A DNA stretch of 64,000 nucleotides from Saccharothrix carnea (GCF_003014735.1 NZ_PYAX01000001.1:434001-498000), one strand, 5' to 3'; counted from the stretch's first letter, positions 24,319-34,275 are shown. The notes: a model not told the origin generated them from the letters alone. Made by a program: numbers and translations.

Positions 24319-27300
24319 TCACTCCAGCACGATCAGCAGATCCCCACCCTCGACCTGCTGCACCCCACGCACGGCCAACCGCTTGACCCGCCCCGCCTTG
24401 GGCGCGGTGATCGCCGCCTCCATCTTCATCGCCTCGATGGTGGCGATCGTCTGACCGGCCTCGACCACGTCGTCCTCGGCCACGCTGGGCGTCACCACCC
24501 CGGCGAACGGCGCCGCGACGTGCCCCGGGTTGCCCCGATCCGCCTTCTCCGCCACCGGCACCTCGGCCGCGATCGACCGGTCACGCACCTGGATCGGCCG
24601 CAACTGCCCGTTCAACGTCGCCATCACCGTGCGGATACCGCGCTCGTCCGCCTCACCGATGGCTTCCAACCCGATCAGCAGCCGCACACCGGGCTCCAGG
24701 TCGACCTGGTACTCCTCGCCGGGCTTGAGCCCGTAGAAGAAGTCCTTGCTCCCGAGCACGCTCGTGTCGCCGTACGCCTCGCGGTGCGCCAGGAACTCCT
24801 TCGTGGGCGCCGGGAACAGCAACCGGTTGAGCGTCGCCCGCCGGTCGGTCTCCAGCCCCTTCACGTCCTCGTCCGTCAGCTCCGCCACGCCCTTGGGCGC
24901 GGCCCGCCCCTGCAACGCCTTGCTCCGGAACGGCTCCGGCCACCCGCCGGGCGGGTCGCCCAGCTCACCGTGCAGGAACCCGATCACCGAGGCCGGGATG
25001 TCGAACCGACCCGGGTCCGCCTCGAACTCCTTCGGCGACACACCCGCTCCGACCAGGTGCAACGCCAGGTCGCCGACCACCTTGGACGACGGCGTCACCT
25101 TCACCAGCCGTCCGAGCATCCGGTCGGCCGCCGCGTACATGGCCTCGATCTCCTCGAACTTCTGCCCGAGCCCGAGCGCGACCGCCTGGGTCCGCAGGTT
25201 CGACAGCTGCCCACCGGGGATCTCGTGCGAGTAGACCCGACCGGTCGGACCGGGGATGCCCGACTCGAACGGCGCGTAGACCTTGCGCACCGACTCCCAG
25301 TACGGCTCCAGGTCGCACACCGCCCGCAGGTCCAGCCCTGTCGACCGGTCCGTGTAGTCGGTCGCCGCCACGATGGCCGAAAGCGGCGGCTGCGAGGTCG
25401 TGCCCGCCATCGACGCCACCGCGCCGTCCACCGCGTCCACACCGGACTGGATGGCCGCCAGGTAGGTGGCCAGCTGCCCACCCGCCGTGTCGTGCGTGTG
25501 CAGGTGGACCGGCAGGTCGAATTCCTTGCGCAACGCCGTCACCAGGCGTGCCGCCGCCGGCGGGCGCAGCAGGCCGGCCATGTCCTTCACCGCGAGCACG
25601 TGCGCGCCGGCGCCGACGATCTGCTCGGCCAGCTTCAGGTAGTAGTCGAGCGTGTAGATCCGCTCGTCCGGGTTCGACAGGTCGGCGGTGTAGCACAGGC
25701 ACACCTCCGCGACCGCCGTGCCCGTCTCCCGCACCGCCTCGATCGCCGGCCGCATCTGCTCGACGTCGTTCAACGCGTCGAAGATCCGGAAGATGTCGAT
25801 ACCCGTCTTCGTCGCCTCGTCGACGAACGCGCTGGTCACAGCCTCGGGGTACGGGGTGTAGCCCACCGTGTTCCGACCGCGCAGCAGCATCTGCAGCGTG
25901 ATGTTCGGCACCGCTTCGCGCAACGACGCCAGCCGCTCCCACGGGTCCTCCGCGAGGAACCGCAGCGCCACGTCGTACGTCGCACCGCCCCACGCCTCCA
26001 GCGACAGCAGCTGCGGCGCCATCCGCGCCACGTGCGGCGCCACCGCCAGCAGGTCCTTCGTCCGGACCCGCGTCGCCAGCAGCGACTGGTGCGCGTCCCG
26101 GAACGTCGTGTCCGTGACGGCCAGCGCCTTGCTCTCCCGCAGCCAGCGGGCGAAGCCCTCCGGTCCCAGCTCGTCCAGCTTCTGCTTCGACCCGGCCGGC
26201 GGCTCGGCGTTGAGGTCGACCGCCGGCAGCTTCACCTTCGGGTCCACAGCGGACGGACGCGGGCCGTTCGGCTTGTTGACCGTCACGTCCGCCAGGTAGG
26301 TCAGCATCCGGGTGCCGCGGTCGGCGGAGTGCCGCGCCGTCAGCAGGTGCGGGCGCTTCTCGATGAACGACGTCGTGACGCGGCCCTCGTAGAAGTCCGG
26401 GTCGTCGAGCACCGCCTGGATGAACGGGATGTTCGTGGACACGCCCCGGATGCGGAACTCCGCCACCGCGCGCCGCGCACGCGCCACCGCGGCCGAGAAC
26501 GTGCGACCGCGGCAGGTCAGCTTGACCAGCATCGAGTCGAAGTGGGCGCCGATGACCGTGCCCGCGCCGGTCGTGCCGCCGTCCAGCCGGATGCCCGAGC
26601 CGCCCGGCGAGCGGTAGGCGCTGATCATGCCGGTGTCGGGGCGGAAGCCGTTGGCCGGGTCCTCGGTCGTGATGCGGCACTGCAGGGCGGCGCCGCGCAG
26701 CTGCACGGTCTCCTGGCTCAGGCCGAGGTCGTCCAGGTTCTCGCCGCTCGCGATGCGCATCTGCGACTGCACCAGGTCCACGTCGGTGACCTCTTCGGTG
26801 ACCGTGTGCTCGACCTGGATGCGGGGGTTCATCTCGATGAAGACGTAGTTGCCGTTCGGGTCGAGCAGGAACTCGACGGTGCCGGCGTTGCGGTAGCCGA
26901 TGTGCCGGGCGAACTTGACCGCGTCGTTGCAGATCCGGTCGCGCAGCTCCGGCGAGAGGTTCGGCGCGGGCGCGATCTCGATGACCTTCTGGTGCCGGCG
27001 CTGGACCGAGCAGTCGCGCTCGAACAGGTGCATCACGTTGCCCTCGCCGTCGGCGAGGATCTGCACCTCGATGTGCCGCGGCTCGACCACGGCCTGCTCC
27101 AGGAACACCGTCGGGTCGCCGAACGCCGACTCCGCCTCGCGGGACGCGGCTTCCAGGGCCTCCCTCAGCGCGGCGGGCTCCTCAACGCGCCGCATGCCAC
27201 GCCCGCCACCACCCGCCACGGCCTTCACGAACACCGGGAACGCGATGTCCTCGGCCGCGCGCACCAGGGCTTCGACATCGCTCGACGGCTCGCTGGACTT

Positions 27301-27696
27301 GAGCACCGGGAGGCCGGCTTCCCGGGCCGCGGCGATGGCGCGTGCCTTGTTGCCGGTCAGCTCGAGGACATCGGACGGCGGGCCGACGAACGTGATGCCC
27401 GCGTCCGCGCAGGCCTTGGCCAGCTCGGGGTTCTCCGACAGGAAGCCGTAGCCGGGGTAGACCGCGTCGGCGCCCGCCTTGCGGGCCGCCTTGATGATCT
27501 CCTCGACGGACAGGTAGGCCCGGACGGGGTGACCGGGCTCGCCGATCTCGTACGACTCGTCGGCCTTCAGGCGGTGCAGGGAGTTGCGGTCCTCGTGGGG
27601 GAAGACGGCAACCGTGCCGGCGCCCAGTTCGTAGGCAGCGCGAAAGGCCCGGATCGCGATCTCGCCGCGGTTGGCGACAAGAACCTTGCGGAACAT
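24319..27696 (-). CDS. pyc: Pyruvate carboxylase
   Basis: A 1125-residue single-chain biotin enzyme that makes oxaloacetate from pyruvate and bicarbonate. Biotin carboxylase domain: start MFRKVLVANRGEIAIRAFRA, ATP-grasp loop AGGGGRGMRRV, and ENCYVFIEMNPRIQVEHT-type segment. Carboxyltransferase domain near residues 530-800 with DTTFRDAHQSLLATR, PYPEAV and VHLHTHDTAGG. The biotinyl domain at the C-terminus carries the biotin Lys in IEAMKMEA. The ATG at 27696 has GGAGGG upstream. Length is normal for the alpha4 type. Confidence 0.97.
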   Translation of the reverse strand: MFRKVLVANRGEIAIRAFRAAYELGAGTVAVFPHEDRNSLHRLKADESYEIGEPGHPVRAYLSVEEIIKAARKAGADAVYPGYGFLSENPELAKACADAGITFVGPPSDVLELTGNKARAIAAAREAGLPVLKSSEPSSDVEALVRAAEDIAFPVFVKAVAGGGGRGMRRVEEPAALREALEAASREAESAFGDPTVFLEQAVVEPRHIEVQILADGEGNVMHLFERDCSVQRRHQKVIEIAPAPNLSPELRDRICNDAVKFARHIGYRNAGTVEFLLDPNGNYVFIEMNPRIQVEHTVTEEVTDVDLVQSQMRIASGENLDDLGLSQETVQLRGAALQCRITTEDPANGFRPDTGMISAYRSPGGSGIRLDGGTTGAGTVIGAHFDSMLVKLTCRGRTFSAAVARARRAVAEFRIRGVSTNIPFIQAVLDDPDFYEGRVTTSFIEKRPHLLTARHSADRGTRMLTYLADVTVNKPNGPRPSAVDPKVKLPAVDLNAEPPAGSKQKLDELGPEGFARWLRESKALAVTDTTFRDAHQSLLATRVRTKDLLAVAPHVARMAPQLLSLEAWGGATYDVALRFLAEDPWERLASLREAVPNITLQMLLRGRNTVGYTPYPEAVTSAFVDEATKTGIDIFRIFDALNDVEQMRPAIEAVRETGTAVAEVCLCYTADLSNPDERIYTLDYYLKLAEQIVGAGAHVLAVKDMAGLLRPPAAARLVTALRKEFDLPVHLHTHDTAGGQLATYLAAIQSGVDAVDGAVASMAGTTSQPPLSAIVAATDYTDRSTGLDLRAVCDLEPYWESVRKVYAPFESGIPGPTGRVYSHEIPGGQLSNLRTQAVALGLGQKFEEIEAMYAAADRMLGRLVKVTPSSKVVGDLALHLVGAGVSPKEFEADPGRFDIPASVIGFLHGELGDPPGGWPEPFRSKALQGRAAPKGVAELTDEDVKGLETDRRATLNRLLFPAPTKEFLAHREAYGDTSVLGSKDFFYGLKPGEEYQVDLEPGVRLLIGLEAIGEADERGIRTVMATLNGQLRPIQVRDRSIAAEVPVAEKADRGNPGHVAAPFAGVVTPSVAEDDVVEAGQTIATIEAMKMEAAITAPKAGRVKRLAVRGVQQVEGGDLLIVLE

Positions 27697-27721
27697 GCGG
27701 CGTTCCCTCCCGGTTACTCGG

Positions 27722-27750
27722 CGAGTCCCGCCCGAGGAGGGCGGGACTCG
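27722..27750 (-). promoter_or_regulatory. Hairpin in the pyc leader
   Basis: CGAGTCCCGCCC at 27722-27733 pairs perfectly with GGGCGGGACTCG at 27739-27750, leaving a 5-base loop. The stem ends 26 bases upstream of the pyc ATG, just before its ribosome site at about 27703-27708. No T-run follows on the pyc strand, so it is more likely a leader structure than a terminator. Confidence 0.45.
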
Positions 27751-28069
27751 ATGAATCAAGGCACGCTACCGTGCGCTTCCCGCCCCTCGGGAGTTCCATC
27801 TCACGTGACGGACGTCATCGTGATCGTTCACTCACCCGGTCAAGGCAGGCGCGACCTGGGATCACGCCCCGGGATTCTCTCCTGCGCGGTCTCCTCGCGC
27901 AGCCCCCGGGAGCACGGCACGCGGGCGGCGGATTGACGGTCTCCTCCACATCGCCCTACCGCACCACTCGCCAAACGCGATTAACCCCACACGGTGGATC
28001 ACCGACTCGTTACGGTGCGTTCGCTGCATCGGGTGACTACGCCCCGCGACTTCTCGGTAGGGTTGGCCC
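27751..28069. other. Divergent intergenic region between pyc and coiled-coil gene
   Basis: With the hairpin, this makes up a 373-base gap between divergent genes. It should hold promoters for both. TTGACG at 27933-27938 is a candidate -35 on the plus strand, but I see no good -10 at the right distance. A short dyad TGACG-GA-CGTCA lies at 27806-27817. No gene or RNA is recognised. Confidence 0.4.
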
Positions 28070-29440
28070 ATGGCCGGGGCTGAAGGGACTGGGCAGCCTG
28101 CTGCCCGCACCCATTTCGACGTCGTACTGCGCGGGTACAACCAGCGCCAGGTGAACGAGCGGGTGACGCGGCTCGAGTTCGACCTCAAGAACTCGAACCG
28201 GGCCCGGGAGGCGGCGTCGGCCCAGGTCGCCGAGCTGAGCAAGCTGCTCAACTCCACCCGCGCCGAGCTCGACAAGGTCAAGTCCCAGCTCGGCAAGCTG
28301 GCCACCAGCCCGGCCAGCGCGTCCAACGTCACCGAGCGCGTGCGCGTGATGATGACGTTGGCCGAGGAGGAGATCGCCGACATCCGCAAGGCCGCGCTGG
28401 ACGAGGCGAACGCGACCCGCGCCAAGGCCGAGCGGGCCGCGGCCGAGGGCAAGGCGGCGCACCAGCGGGCGATGGGTGAGCTGGAGGACCGGCGGCGGCA
28501 GCTGGAGGCGGCCCACCAGCAGCGCACCACCGAGCTGGAGCGGCAGCACGACGAGCGGCGCACCGAGCTGGAGCGCTCCCACGAGGAGCTGCGGGCCAAG
28601 CTGACCGCCGAGCACGAGGCGTTGCTGGCCGAGACCCGCGCCGACCGCGAGCGGCTGACCGAGGAGTTCGAGGCGAAGACCGCGGCGCTGGAGGCCAGGC
28701 GGGTCGAGCTGGAGCAGAAGTACAAGGGCTACCACGACGACCTCGACAAGGAGTACGACGAGCTGCGCACCAAGCTCCGCAAGGAGCACGAGGTGCACGT
28801 GGTGGAAGCGAAGGCCGAGGCCGCGAAGCTCCTCGAAGCCGCCCGCGCCGAGGCCGCCGAGCTGCGCTCCGAGACCGAGAAGCAGGTCGCCGAGCTGGAG
28901 TCCGAGGCGCTGGCCAAGGTCGAGAAGACCATCACCGAAGCCAACGCCCAGGCCGAGAAGACGATCACCGACGCCAACGCCCAGGCCGAGAAGACGATCG
29001 GCGACGCGAACGCCCGGGCCGAGAAGACCGTCACCGAGGCGGACGCCCACGCCGACCGCCGCACCACCGCGGCCGACGAGAAGCTGGCCGAGCTGCACCG
29101 CGTGCATCGCGCCTTGAGCGAGCAGTTCGCCGCCGCGCAGGAAGCGGTGTCCCGGGCGGTGGCCGGCCTCACGCCGCTGGACGAGGAGGCGGCCCAGGAC
29201 AAGGCGGCCGACGACGCGCCCGCATCCCCGAAGCACGCAGGGACCACCGACCGTCCCGCCGCCCCGGCTGCCGCCCCTGCCCCGGCTGCCGCCGCCGACG
29301 ACGCGCCGACCAAACCGGCGACCGCCAAGCCCGTGCCGCCCAAGCCCGCGGCCAAGTCCGCCGGCAAGGCGAAGGACGTCCCCGCGTCCGAGCAGCCGAC
29401 CACCCAGCTGCCGGTCCCGAAGGGCAGGCAGCCCAAGTAG
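28070..29440 (+). CDS. DivIVA/FilP-like coiled-coil protein
   Basis: A 456-residue protein. The N-terminus (FDVVLRGYNQRQVNERVTRLE) fits the DivIVA-type GYxxxQV domain. Residues about 40-350 form one long coiled coil rich in Ala, Glu, Arg and Lys. Residues about 285-328 are four 11-residue repeats of the form EKTITDANAQA, matching 33-base DNA repeats. The last about 85 residues are a Pro/Ala/Lys-rich tail. It is likely a cytoskeletal or polar-growth scaffold. The exact orthologue (FilP, Scy or other) is not decided. Confidence 0.75.
   Translation: MAGAEGTGQPAARTHFDVVLRGYNQRQVNERVTRLEFDLKNSNRAREAASAQVAELSKLLNSTRAELDKVKSQLGKLATSPASASNVTERVRVMMTLAEEEIADIRKAALDEANATRAKAERAAAEGKAAHQRAMGELEDRRRQLEAAHQQRTTELERQHDERRTELERSHEELRAKLTAEHEALLAETRADRERLTEEFEAKTAALEARRVELEQKYKGYHDDLDKEYDELRTKLRKEHEVHVVEAKAEAAKLLEAARAEAAELRSETEKQVAELESEALAKVEKTITEANAQAEKTITDANAQAEKTIGDANARAEKTVTEADAHADRRTTAADEKLAELHRVHRALSEQFAAAQEAVSRAVAGLTPLDEEAAQDKAADDAPASPKHAGTTDRPAAPAAAPAPAAAADDAPTKPATAKPVPPKPAAKSAGKAKDVPASEQPTTQLPVPKGRQPK
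28922..29053 (+). repeat. 33-bp in-frame tandem repeat in coiled-coil gene
   Basis: Four 33-base units at 28922, 28955, 28988 and 29021 encode 11-residue (hendecad) repeats starting GAGAAGACSRTC. Units two and one differ at few positions, pointing to recent duplication. Hendecads give right-handed or straight coiled coils, as known in Streptomyces cytoskeletal proteins. Confidence 0.8.
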
Positions 29441-29469
29441 GACCGACCCCGCCCTACCGGACCGTCCGC

Positions 29470-30279
29470 CTACTGGGGCAACTGGTCGGCCGGCACGACC
29501 TCGGCCTGGGCGGGCACGGTGATCCCGACCGGCTCACCCCATCCCCGGAACCGGGTCGTGGACTGCTTGACGACCTTGCCGTCCAGCTCGAACCGGTACT
29601 CGGCCCGCACGGGCGCGCTCGTGCCGTCCACCCACACCGTCGCGGAGATCTTCACCCCGTACTCGGCCAGCTGGGTGTGCTGCAGCTGGATGTCCTGGTC
29701 CTCGATGACCTTGGCCATCTTCAACGCGTCCACCACCAGGTCGTACCGCGTCACCGGCACCCCGTCCACCTGCTCCGACGACCGGCCGACGATCAGCGCC
29801 GCCCGCGGCTGCACGTAGTCCAGCTCGGCGCCGACCGTCGCGCTCGGCCCGAAGCCGCGCAGCAACGCCGACACCTCGCCGCCGCTCGCCGCCGGGTAGT
29901 AGCCCCACTTCTTCCCGGCGGGCATCGGCGCGCCCTCAACCTGCACGTACGTGCCGTCGCGGACGACCACCAACGCGATCTTCTTGGGCTGACCGCCGGT
30001 CGACACGTCCATCGTCATCGACGCGGTCACGCCGTCCGCGTCCTGCCGCACCACGCCGTCGACGACGTTGCGCACCTCGGTGGCCTGCCCGTCCGAGGCG
30101 AACCCCTCGGTGTGGAACGTCGCCGTCCCCAGCTCGGCCCGCCGCTGCTCGATGCGCTCGGCGAGCACCGCGAGATCGCCCTTGGGCAGCGAGGACGTGG
30201 TCGGGGCCTGATCGGCGGCCGGCGCGGCCGTGCAGGCCGCGAGCACCAGCGGAACCAGGACGAGCAGGAATCGGGGCAC
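29470..30279 (-). CDS. LppX/LprAFG-type lipoprotein
   Basis: A 269-residue lipoprotein. The signal ends in the lipobox LVLAAC with Cys at about residue 16. The mature part has TFHTEGFASDG, MTMDVSTGG, VGAELDYVQPRAAL and the terminal strand VVKQSTTRFRGWGEPV, which fits the LprG/LppX fold known to carry lipids across the mycobacterial envelope. The start is GTG at 30279. It converges on the coiled-coil gene and lies downstream of nothing on its own strand except recG 49 bases away in the other part of the region. Lipid-carrier role is inference. Confidence 0.85.
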   Translation of the reverse strand: MPRFLLVLVPLVLAACTAAPAADQAPTTSSLPKGDLAVLAERIEQRRAELGTATFHTEGFASDGQATEVRNVVDGVVRQDADGVTASMTMDVSTGGQPKKIALVVVRDGTYVQVEGAPMPAGKKWGYYPAASGGEVSALLRGFGPSATVGAELDYVQPRAALIVGRSSEQVDGVPVTRYDLVVDALKMAKVIEDQDIQLQHTQLAEYGVKISATVWVDGTSAPVRAEYRFELDGKVVKQSTTRFRGWGEPVGITVPAQAEVVPADQLPQ

Positions 30280-30293
30280 AAGCCAGGGTAACC

Positions 30294-30317
30294 GGGCGCC
30301 GTCGACCCCCGGCGCCC
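30294..30317 (-). terminator. Hairpin after recG
   Basis: GGGCGCCG at 30294-30301 pairs with CGGCGCCC at 30310-30317 with an 8-base loop. It begins 12 bases past the recG stop and 15 bases before the lipoprotein start. No U-run is present. Confidence 0.45.
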
Positions 30318-30328
30318 CCGGCCCGCGC

Positions 30329-32521
30329 CTACGCCTTCTCCAAGTACTCCGCGCGCTCGTCGTCCAGCAGACCCGCCACCAGCCCGGCCAGCCCGGGGTT
30401 CGCGGTCAGCTCCGGGTCCGCCTCCACGACCTCCTGCGCGACCACCCGCGCCTCGGCGATCACGTCCTCGTCGCGCAGCAGCGACAGCATCTTCAGCCCC
30501 GACCGCTTGCCGGACTGGGCCGCACCGAGGATGTCGCCCTCACGGCGCAGCTCCAGGTCCAGCTGCGCCAGCTCGAAACCGTCCAGAGTGGACTCGACCG
30601 CGCGCAGCCGCTCCATCGTGGACGTGCCGTCCGGCATCTCGGTCACCAGCAGGCACAGCCCCGGCGCGCTGCCCCGGCCGACCCGCCCGCGCAGCTGGTG
30701 CAGCTGGCTCACGCCGAACCGGTCCGCGTCCATGATCACCATGACGGTGGCGTTCGGCACGTTCACGCCGACCTCGACCACGGTCGTGGCGACGAGCACC
30801 TGCACCTCGTTCGCCGCGAACGCCCGCATCACGGCGTCCTTGTCGTCCGGCGCCATCCGGCCGTGCAGGATGTCGATCCGCAGCCCGCGCAACGGCCCCT
30901 CGGCCAGCTTGTTCGCCACGTCCACCACCGCGAGCGGCGGCCGGCGGTCGCTGCCGTCGTCCTTGCCGGACTCCTTCGGCGGCGTCTCCGCGTCGTCCTC
31001 CGCCGCACCGTCACCGATGCGCGGGCACACCACGTACACCTGGTGCCCCTTGCCGACCTCTTCGTGGATCCGCTGCCACGCCCGGTCCAGCCACCCCGGC
31101 TTCGACGCCACCGGCACCACGGACGTGCTGATCGGCGAACGCCCCTGCGGCAGTTCGCGCAGCGCGGACACCTCCAGGTCGCCGTACACCGTCATCGCCA
31201 CCGTGCGCGGGATCGGCGTGGCCGTCATCACCAGCACGTGCGGTGTCGACCCACCCGCGCGCCCGCTCAGCGCGGCCCGCTGCTCCACGCCGAACCGGTG
31301 CTGCTCGTCCACCACGACCAGCCCCAGGTCGGCGAACTCCACCTTGTCCTGGATCAACGCGTGCGTGCCGACCACGATCCCGGCCTCGCCGGACACGATC
31401 TCCAGCAACGCCCGCTTCCGCGCCGCCGCCGGCATCGACCCGGTCAGCAACGTCACCCGCGTCGCGTGCTCGGCACCGCCCAGCTCACCGGCCTGCCCCA
31501 GATCACCCAACAGCTCCCGCAACGACCGGGCGTGCTGCGCCGCCAGCACCTCGGTCGGCGCCAACATCGCCGCCTGCCGCCCGACGTCCACGACCTGCAA
31601 CATTGCCCTCAACGCCACAATCGTCTTGCCCGAGCCGACCTCCCCTTGGAGCAGCCGGTTCATCGGGTGCTCGCCGGACAGGTCGCGGGCGATCTGCTCG
31701 CCCACCTCGCGCTGCCCCGCCGTCAGCTCGAACGGCAGTCGGGCGTCGAACGCCTCCCGCACCAGAGCGGGCCGGGGCGGGCACGCGGGCGCGGGGCGGG
31801 CTGTCGCCGAACGGCGGCGTTGCGCCAGGGCGAGCTGCACCGCCAGCGCCTCGTCCCACTTCAGCCGCTGCTGGGCGATGGTGATCGCGGCCCAGCCGTC
31901 CGGCCGGTGGATGTGCCGCAGCGCCTGCTCCAAGCCGATCAGGCCGCGTTCGGCGCGCAGCGGCTCCGGCAGCGGGTCCTCGGTCACCCCGTCCCACACC
32001 GCGAGCACCTGCTCGACGCAGTTGGAGACGTTCCACGACTGGATGCCCTGCGCCGCTGGGTAGACCGGGATCAACGCGCCGGCGAAGTCCGCCGCCGCGA
32101 CGTCCTCCCCGTCCAGCACCTGGTAGTCGGGGTGGGCGAGCTGGAGCTTGCCGTTGAACATGCCGACCTTGCCCGCGAACATCGCCTCGCGCCCCGGCAG
32201 CAGCTCCCGCTCGACCTTGCGCGAGCCGCGACCGAAGAACACCAGGTGCAGGTCGCTGGTGCCATCGGTGATCACGGCCTCCAGCAGCTCGCCGCTGCGC
32301 GACTTCATCCGCCGCTGCCGCGCGCTCTTCACCCGCGCCTGCACGGTGACGTGCTCGCCCAGCTCCAGCCCGGCGATCTCGGTCAGCTTGCCGCGCTCGT
32401 CGTACCGGCGCGGGTAGTGGCGCAGCAGCTCGCCCACGGTGGTCAGGCCGAGGCCCGCCTCCAGCGCGTCGGCGCTCTTCTTGCCGAGCACCGACACCAG
32501 CTTCTCGTCGAAGGTCGTCAT
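30329..32521 (-). CDS. recG: ATP-dependent DNA helicase RecG
   Basis: A 730-residue helicase that regresses stalled forks and processes branched DNA. The N-terminal wedge/OB domain is followed by Walker A GEVGSGKTIVA, the DExH box VVDEQHRFG, motif III VMTATPIPRT and motif VI LRGRVGRGSAPGL. Between motifs III and IV is a polar insert (AAEDDAETPPKESGKDDGS) not usual in the core enzyme. It follows the DAK2 gene by 14 bases, as in mycobacteria. Confidence 0.96.
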   Translation of the reverse strand: MTTFDEKLVSVLGKKSADALEAGLGLTTVGELLRHYPRRYDERGKLTEIAGLELGEHVTVQARVKSARQRRMKSRSGELLEAVITDGTSDLHLVFFGRGSRKVERELLPGREAMFAGKVGMFNGKLQLAHPDYQVLDGEDVAAADFAGALIPVYPAAQGIQSWNVSNCVEQVLAVWDGVTEDPLPEPLRAERGLIGLEQALRHIHRPDGWAAITIAQQRLKWDEALAVQLALAQRRRSATARPAPACPPRPALVREAFDARLPFELTAGQREVGEQIARDLSGEHPMNRLLQGEVGSGKTIVALRAMLQVVDVGRQAAMLAPTEVLAAQHARSLRELLGDLGQAGELGGAEHATRVTLLTGSMPAAARKRALLEIVSGEAGIVVGTHALIQDKVEFADLGLVVVDEQHRFGVEQRAALSGRAGGSTPHVLVMTATPIPRTVAMTVYGDLEVSALRELPQGRSPISTSVVPVASKPGWLDRAWQRIHEEVGKGHQVYVVCPRIGDGAAEDDAETPPKESGKDDGSDRRPPLAVVDVANKLAEGPLRGLRIDILHGRMAPDDKDAVMRAFAANEVQVLVATTVVEVGVNVPNATVMVIMDADRFGVSQLHQLRGRVGRGSAPGLCLLVTEMPDGTSTMERLRAVESTLDGFELAQLDLELRREGDILGAAQSGKRSGLKMLSLLRDEDVIAEARVVAQEVVEADPELTANPGLAGLVAGLLDDERAEYLEKA

Positions 32522-32535
32522 CGCGGCCTATTCAA

Positions 32536-34128
32536 CTACTCCACACCGACAGTGAGCAGGGCGTCACGCTGCCCACCCCGGTAAGCGGCCAGCTCGACCT
32601 CCGGGTGGACGACGCGCAGGTGATCTTCCAGCACCCGCTCGACGCCGTCCGGGGCGGCCCGCCCCAACAGCACGGTGACCAGCTCGCCGCCGCTGGCGAG
32701 CATCCGGTCGACCAGTCGGCACGCCAGCGCGCCGACGTCGGCGTCCCCGGGCTCGATCACCACGACCTCGCCGTCCACCATGCCGAGCAGGTCACCGGGA
32801 CGGCACCGGCCGACCCACGTGATCGCCTCCCGGTCGGACACCGCGACCTCGCCGCGCCTGGTCGCCGCCGCGGCCTCCGCCATCGCGACCACGTCGTCAC
32901 CGGCACGCCGGGACGGCGAGTGCACGGCCAGTGCCGCCAACGCCTGCACCGGCGAGAACGTCGGCACCACCACGACGTCCTGACCCGCGGCGACGGCCTG
33001 CGTGACGGCGTCGTCCAGCGGTTCGCGCCACTTCGGGTCGCCGGGCAGCACGGTCACCTGCCGCGCCCGCGTGCTCACCACCACGGCCAGCAGGTCGGCG
33101 GCCGTCACCTCGTCACCGGGCTCGAACACCGCCGCGCCCTCGGACCGGAACAGCTCGACCGCGCCCTCGCCCTCGACCAGCACGACGATCGCCCGGTCGC
33201 GCACGAACCGGGGCGCCTGGGCGGCGATCTGGTCGGCGAACCTGGCCACCGTGATCCGGTGCGGCCGACCCGCCCGGACGCCCGCCTCGACGGCCGCGCC
33301 GATGTCGTTGCAGTGCACGTGCACGGTCCACAGGCCGGCGCCGTCGCCGACCACGGACACGCAGTCGCCGACGGCCGTCAGCTCGTCCTTCAGCGCCTCC
33401 GCGTCGGGCGTGCCGTCCAGCAGGTACATGACCTCGTACTCGTACTCGGACGACCCGGCCTCGCGCGCCGTCGTGAGCGCGTCGCGCGGCACCGTGACGA
33501 CGGCCGGCACCTCTTCGACCTCCCGCCCGGTGATCACCGCCGCCAACGTGTCCAGCAGCACCACCAGCCCGCGCCCGCCCGCGTCGACCACACCGGCCTT
33601 GGCCAGCACCGCCAGCTGGCGCGGTGTGTTCGCCAACGCCTCGGCACCGGCCTTCGCCGCGACCGTGACCACCTCGTCCAGGTCGTCGGACGTGCAGTCG
33701 CGGGCCGCCTCGGCCGCCGCGCGCAGCACCGACAGCACCGTGCCCGCCACCGGCTCGGAGACGGCGGCGGTGGCCAGTTCGTCGGCCCGCCACAACGCCC
33801 GCCGCAGCGACGCGCCGGACGCCGTCGACGCCCCTTGCGCCGCCTCCGCCAGGCCGCGCAGCACCTGCGACAGGATCACCCCGGAGTTGCCGCGCGCACC
33901 GGCCAGCGCACCGCGCGCCAGTGCTCCCAACGCCGCCCCGACAGTGTCCACGGGTGTCCTGAGCAGCGCGTCCAACGCCGAGCGCATCGTCTGGAGCAGG
34001 TTCGTCCCGGTGTCGCCGTCCGGCACGGGGAACACGTTGATGCGGTCGATGTCCTCCCGGTTGGCGTCCAGGGACCGCACGCAGGCGTCTGCCCACTGAC
34101 GCACCGCGACCGCATCGAGAGCCTGCAT
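32536..34128 (-). CDS. DAK2-domain kinase (FakA/YloV-like)
   Basis: A 530-residue protein with an N-terminal DAK2 nucleotide domain: NVFPVPDGDTGTNLL binds metal and ATP, and GARGNSGVILSQVLRG forms the phosphate loop. A middle domain and a C-terminal FakA-type domain follow. FakA works with a DegV-type fatty-acid carrier to phosphorylate fatty acids; no DegV gene is in the window. The ATG at 34128 gives MQALDAVAVRQW as in relatives; an in-frame GTG at 34173 is the alternative. It is coupled to recG. Confidence 0.85.
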   Translation of the reverse strand: MQALDAVAVRQWADACVRSLDANREDIDRINVFPVPDGDTGTNLLQTMRSALDALLRTPVDTVGAALGALARGALAGARGNSGVILSQVLRGLAEAAQGASTASGASLRRALWRADELATAAVSEPVAGTVLSVLRAAAEAARDCTSDDLDEVVTVAAKAGAEALANTPRQLAVLAKAGVVDAGGRGLVVLLDTLAAVITGREVEEVPAVVTVPRDALTTAREAGSSEYEYEVMYLLDGTPDAEALKDELTAVGDCVSVVGDGAGLWTVHVHCNDIGAAVEAGVRAGRPHRITVARFADQIAAQAPRFVRDRAIVVLVEGEGAVELFRSEGAAVFEPGDEVTAADLLAVVVSTRARQVTVLPGDPKWREPLDDAVTQAVAAGQDVVVVPTFSPVQALAALAVHSPSRRAGDDVVAMAEAAAATRRGEVAVSDREAITWVGRCRPGDLLGMVDGEVVVIEPGDADVGALACRLVDRMLASGGELVTVLLGRAAPDGVERVLEDHLRVVHPEVELAAYRGGQRDALLTVGVE

Positions 34129-34275
34129 GCCGGCGAGGGTATTCGCACCCGGTTTGGAAGCCGAACGCGCCACCGGCTACCCTGTCTGGGTTGCCATGCC
34201 CGGCTGAGGCTTGTGCACGCTTGCGCGCCCGCCGGGGCGTGAGTACCGCTGAAGAAACCTTAAGGAGTGGCTGAC

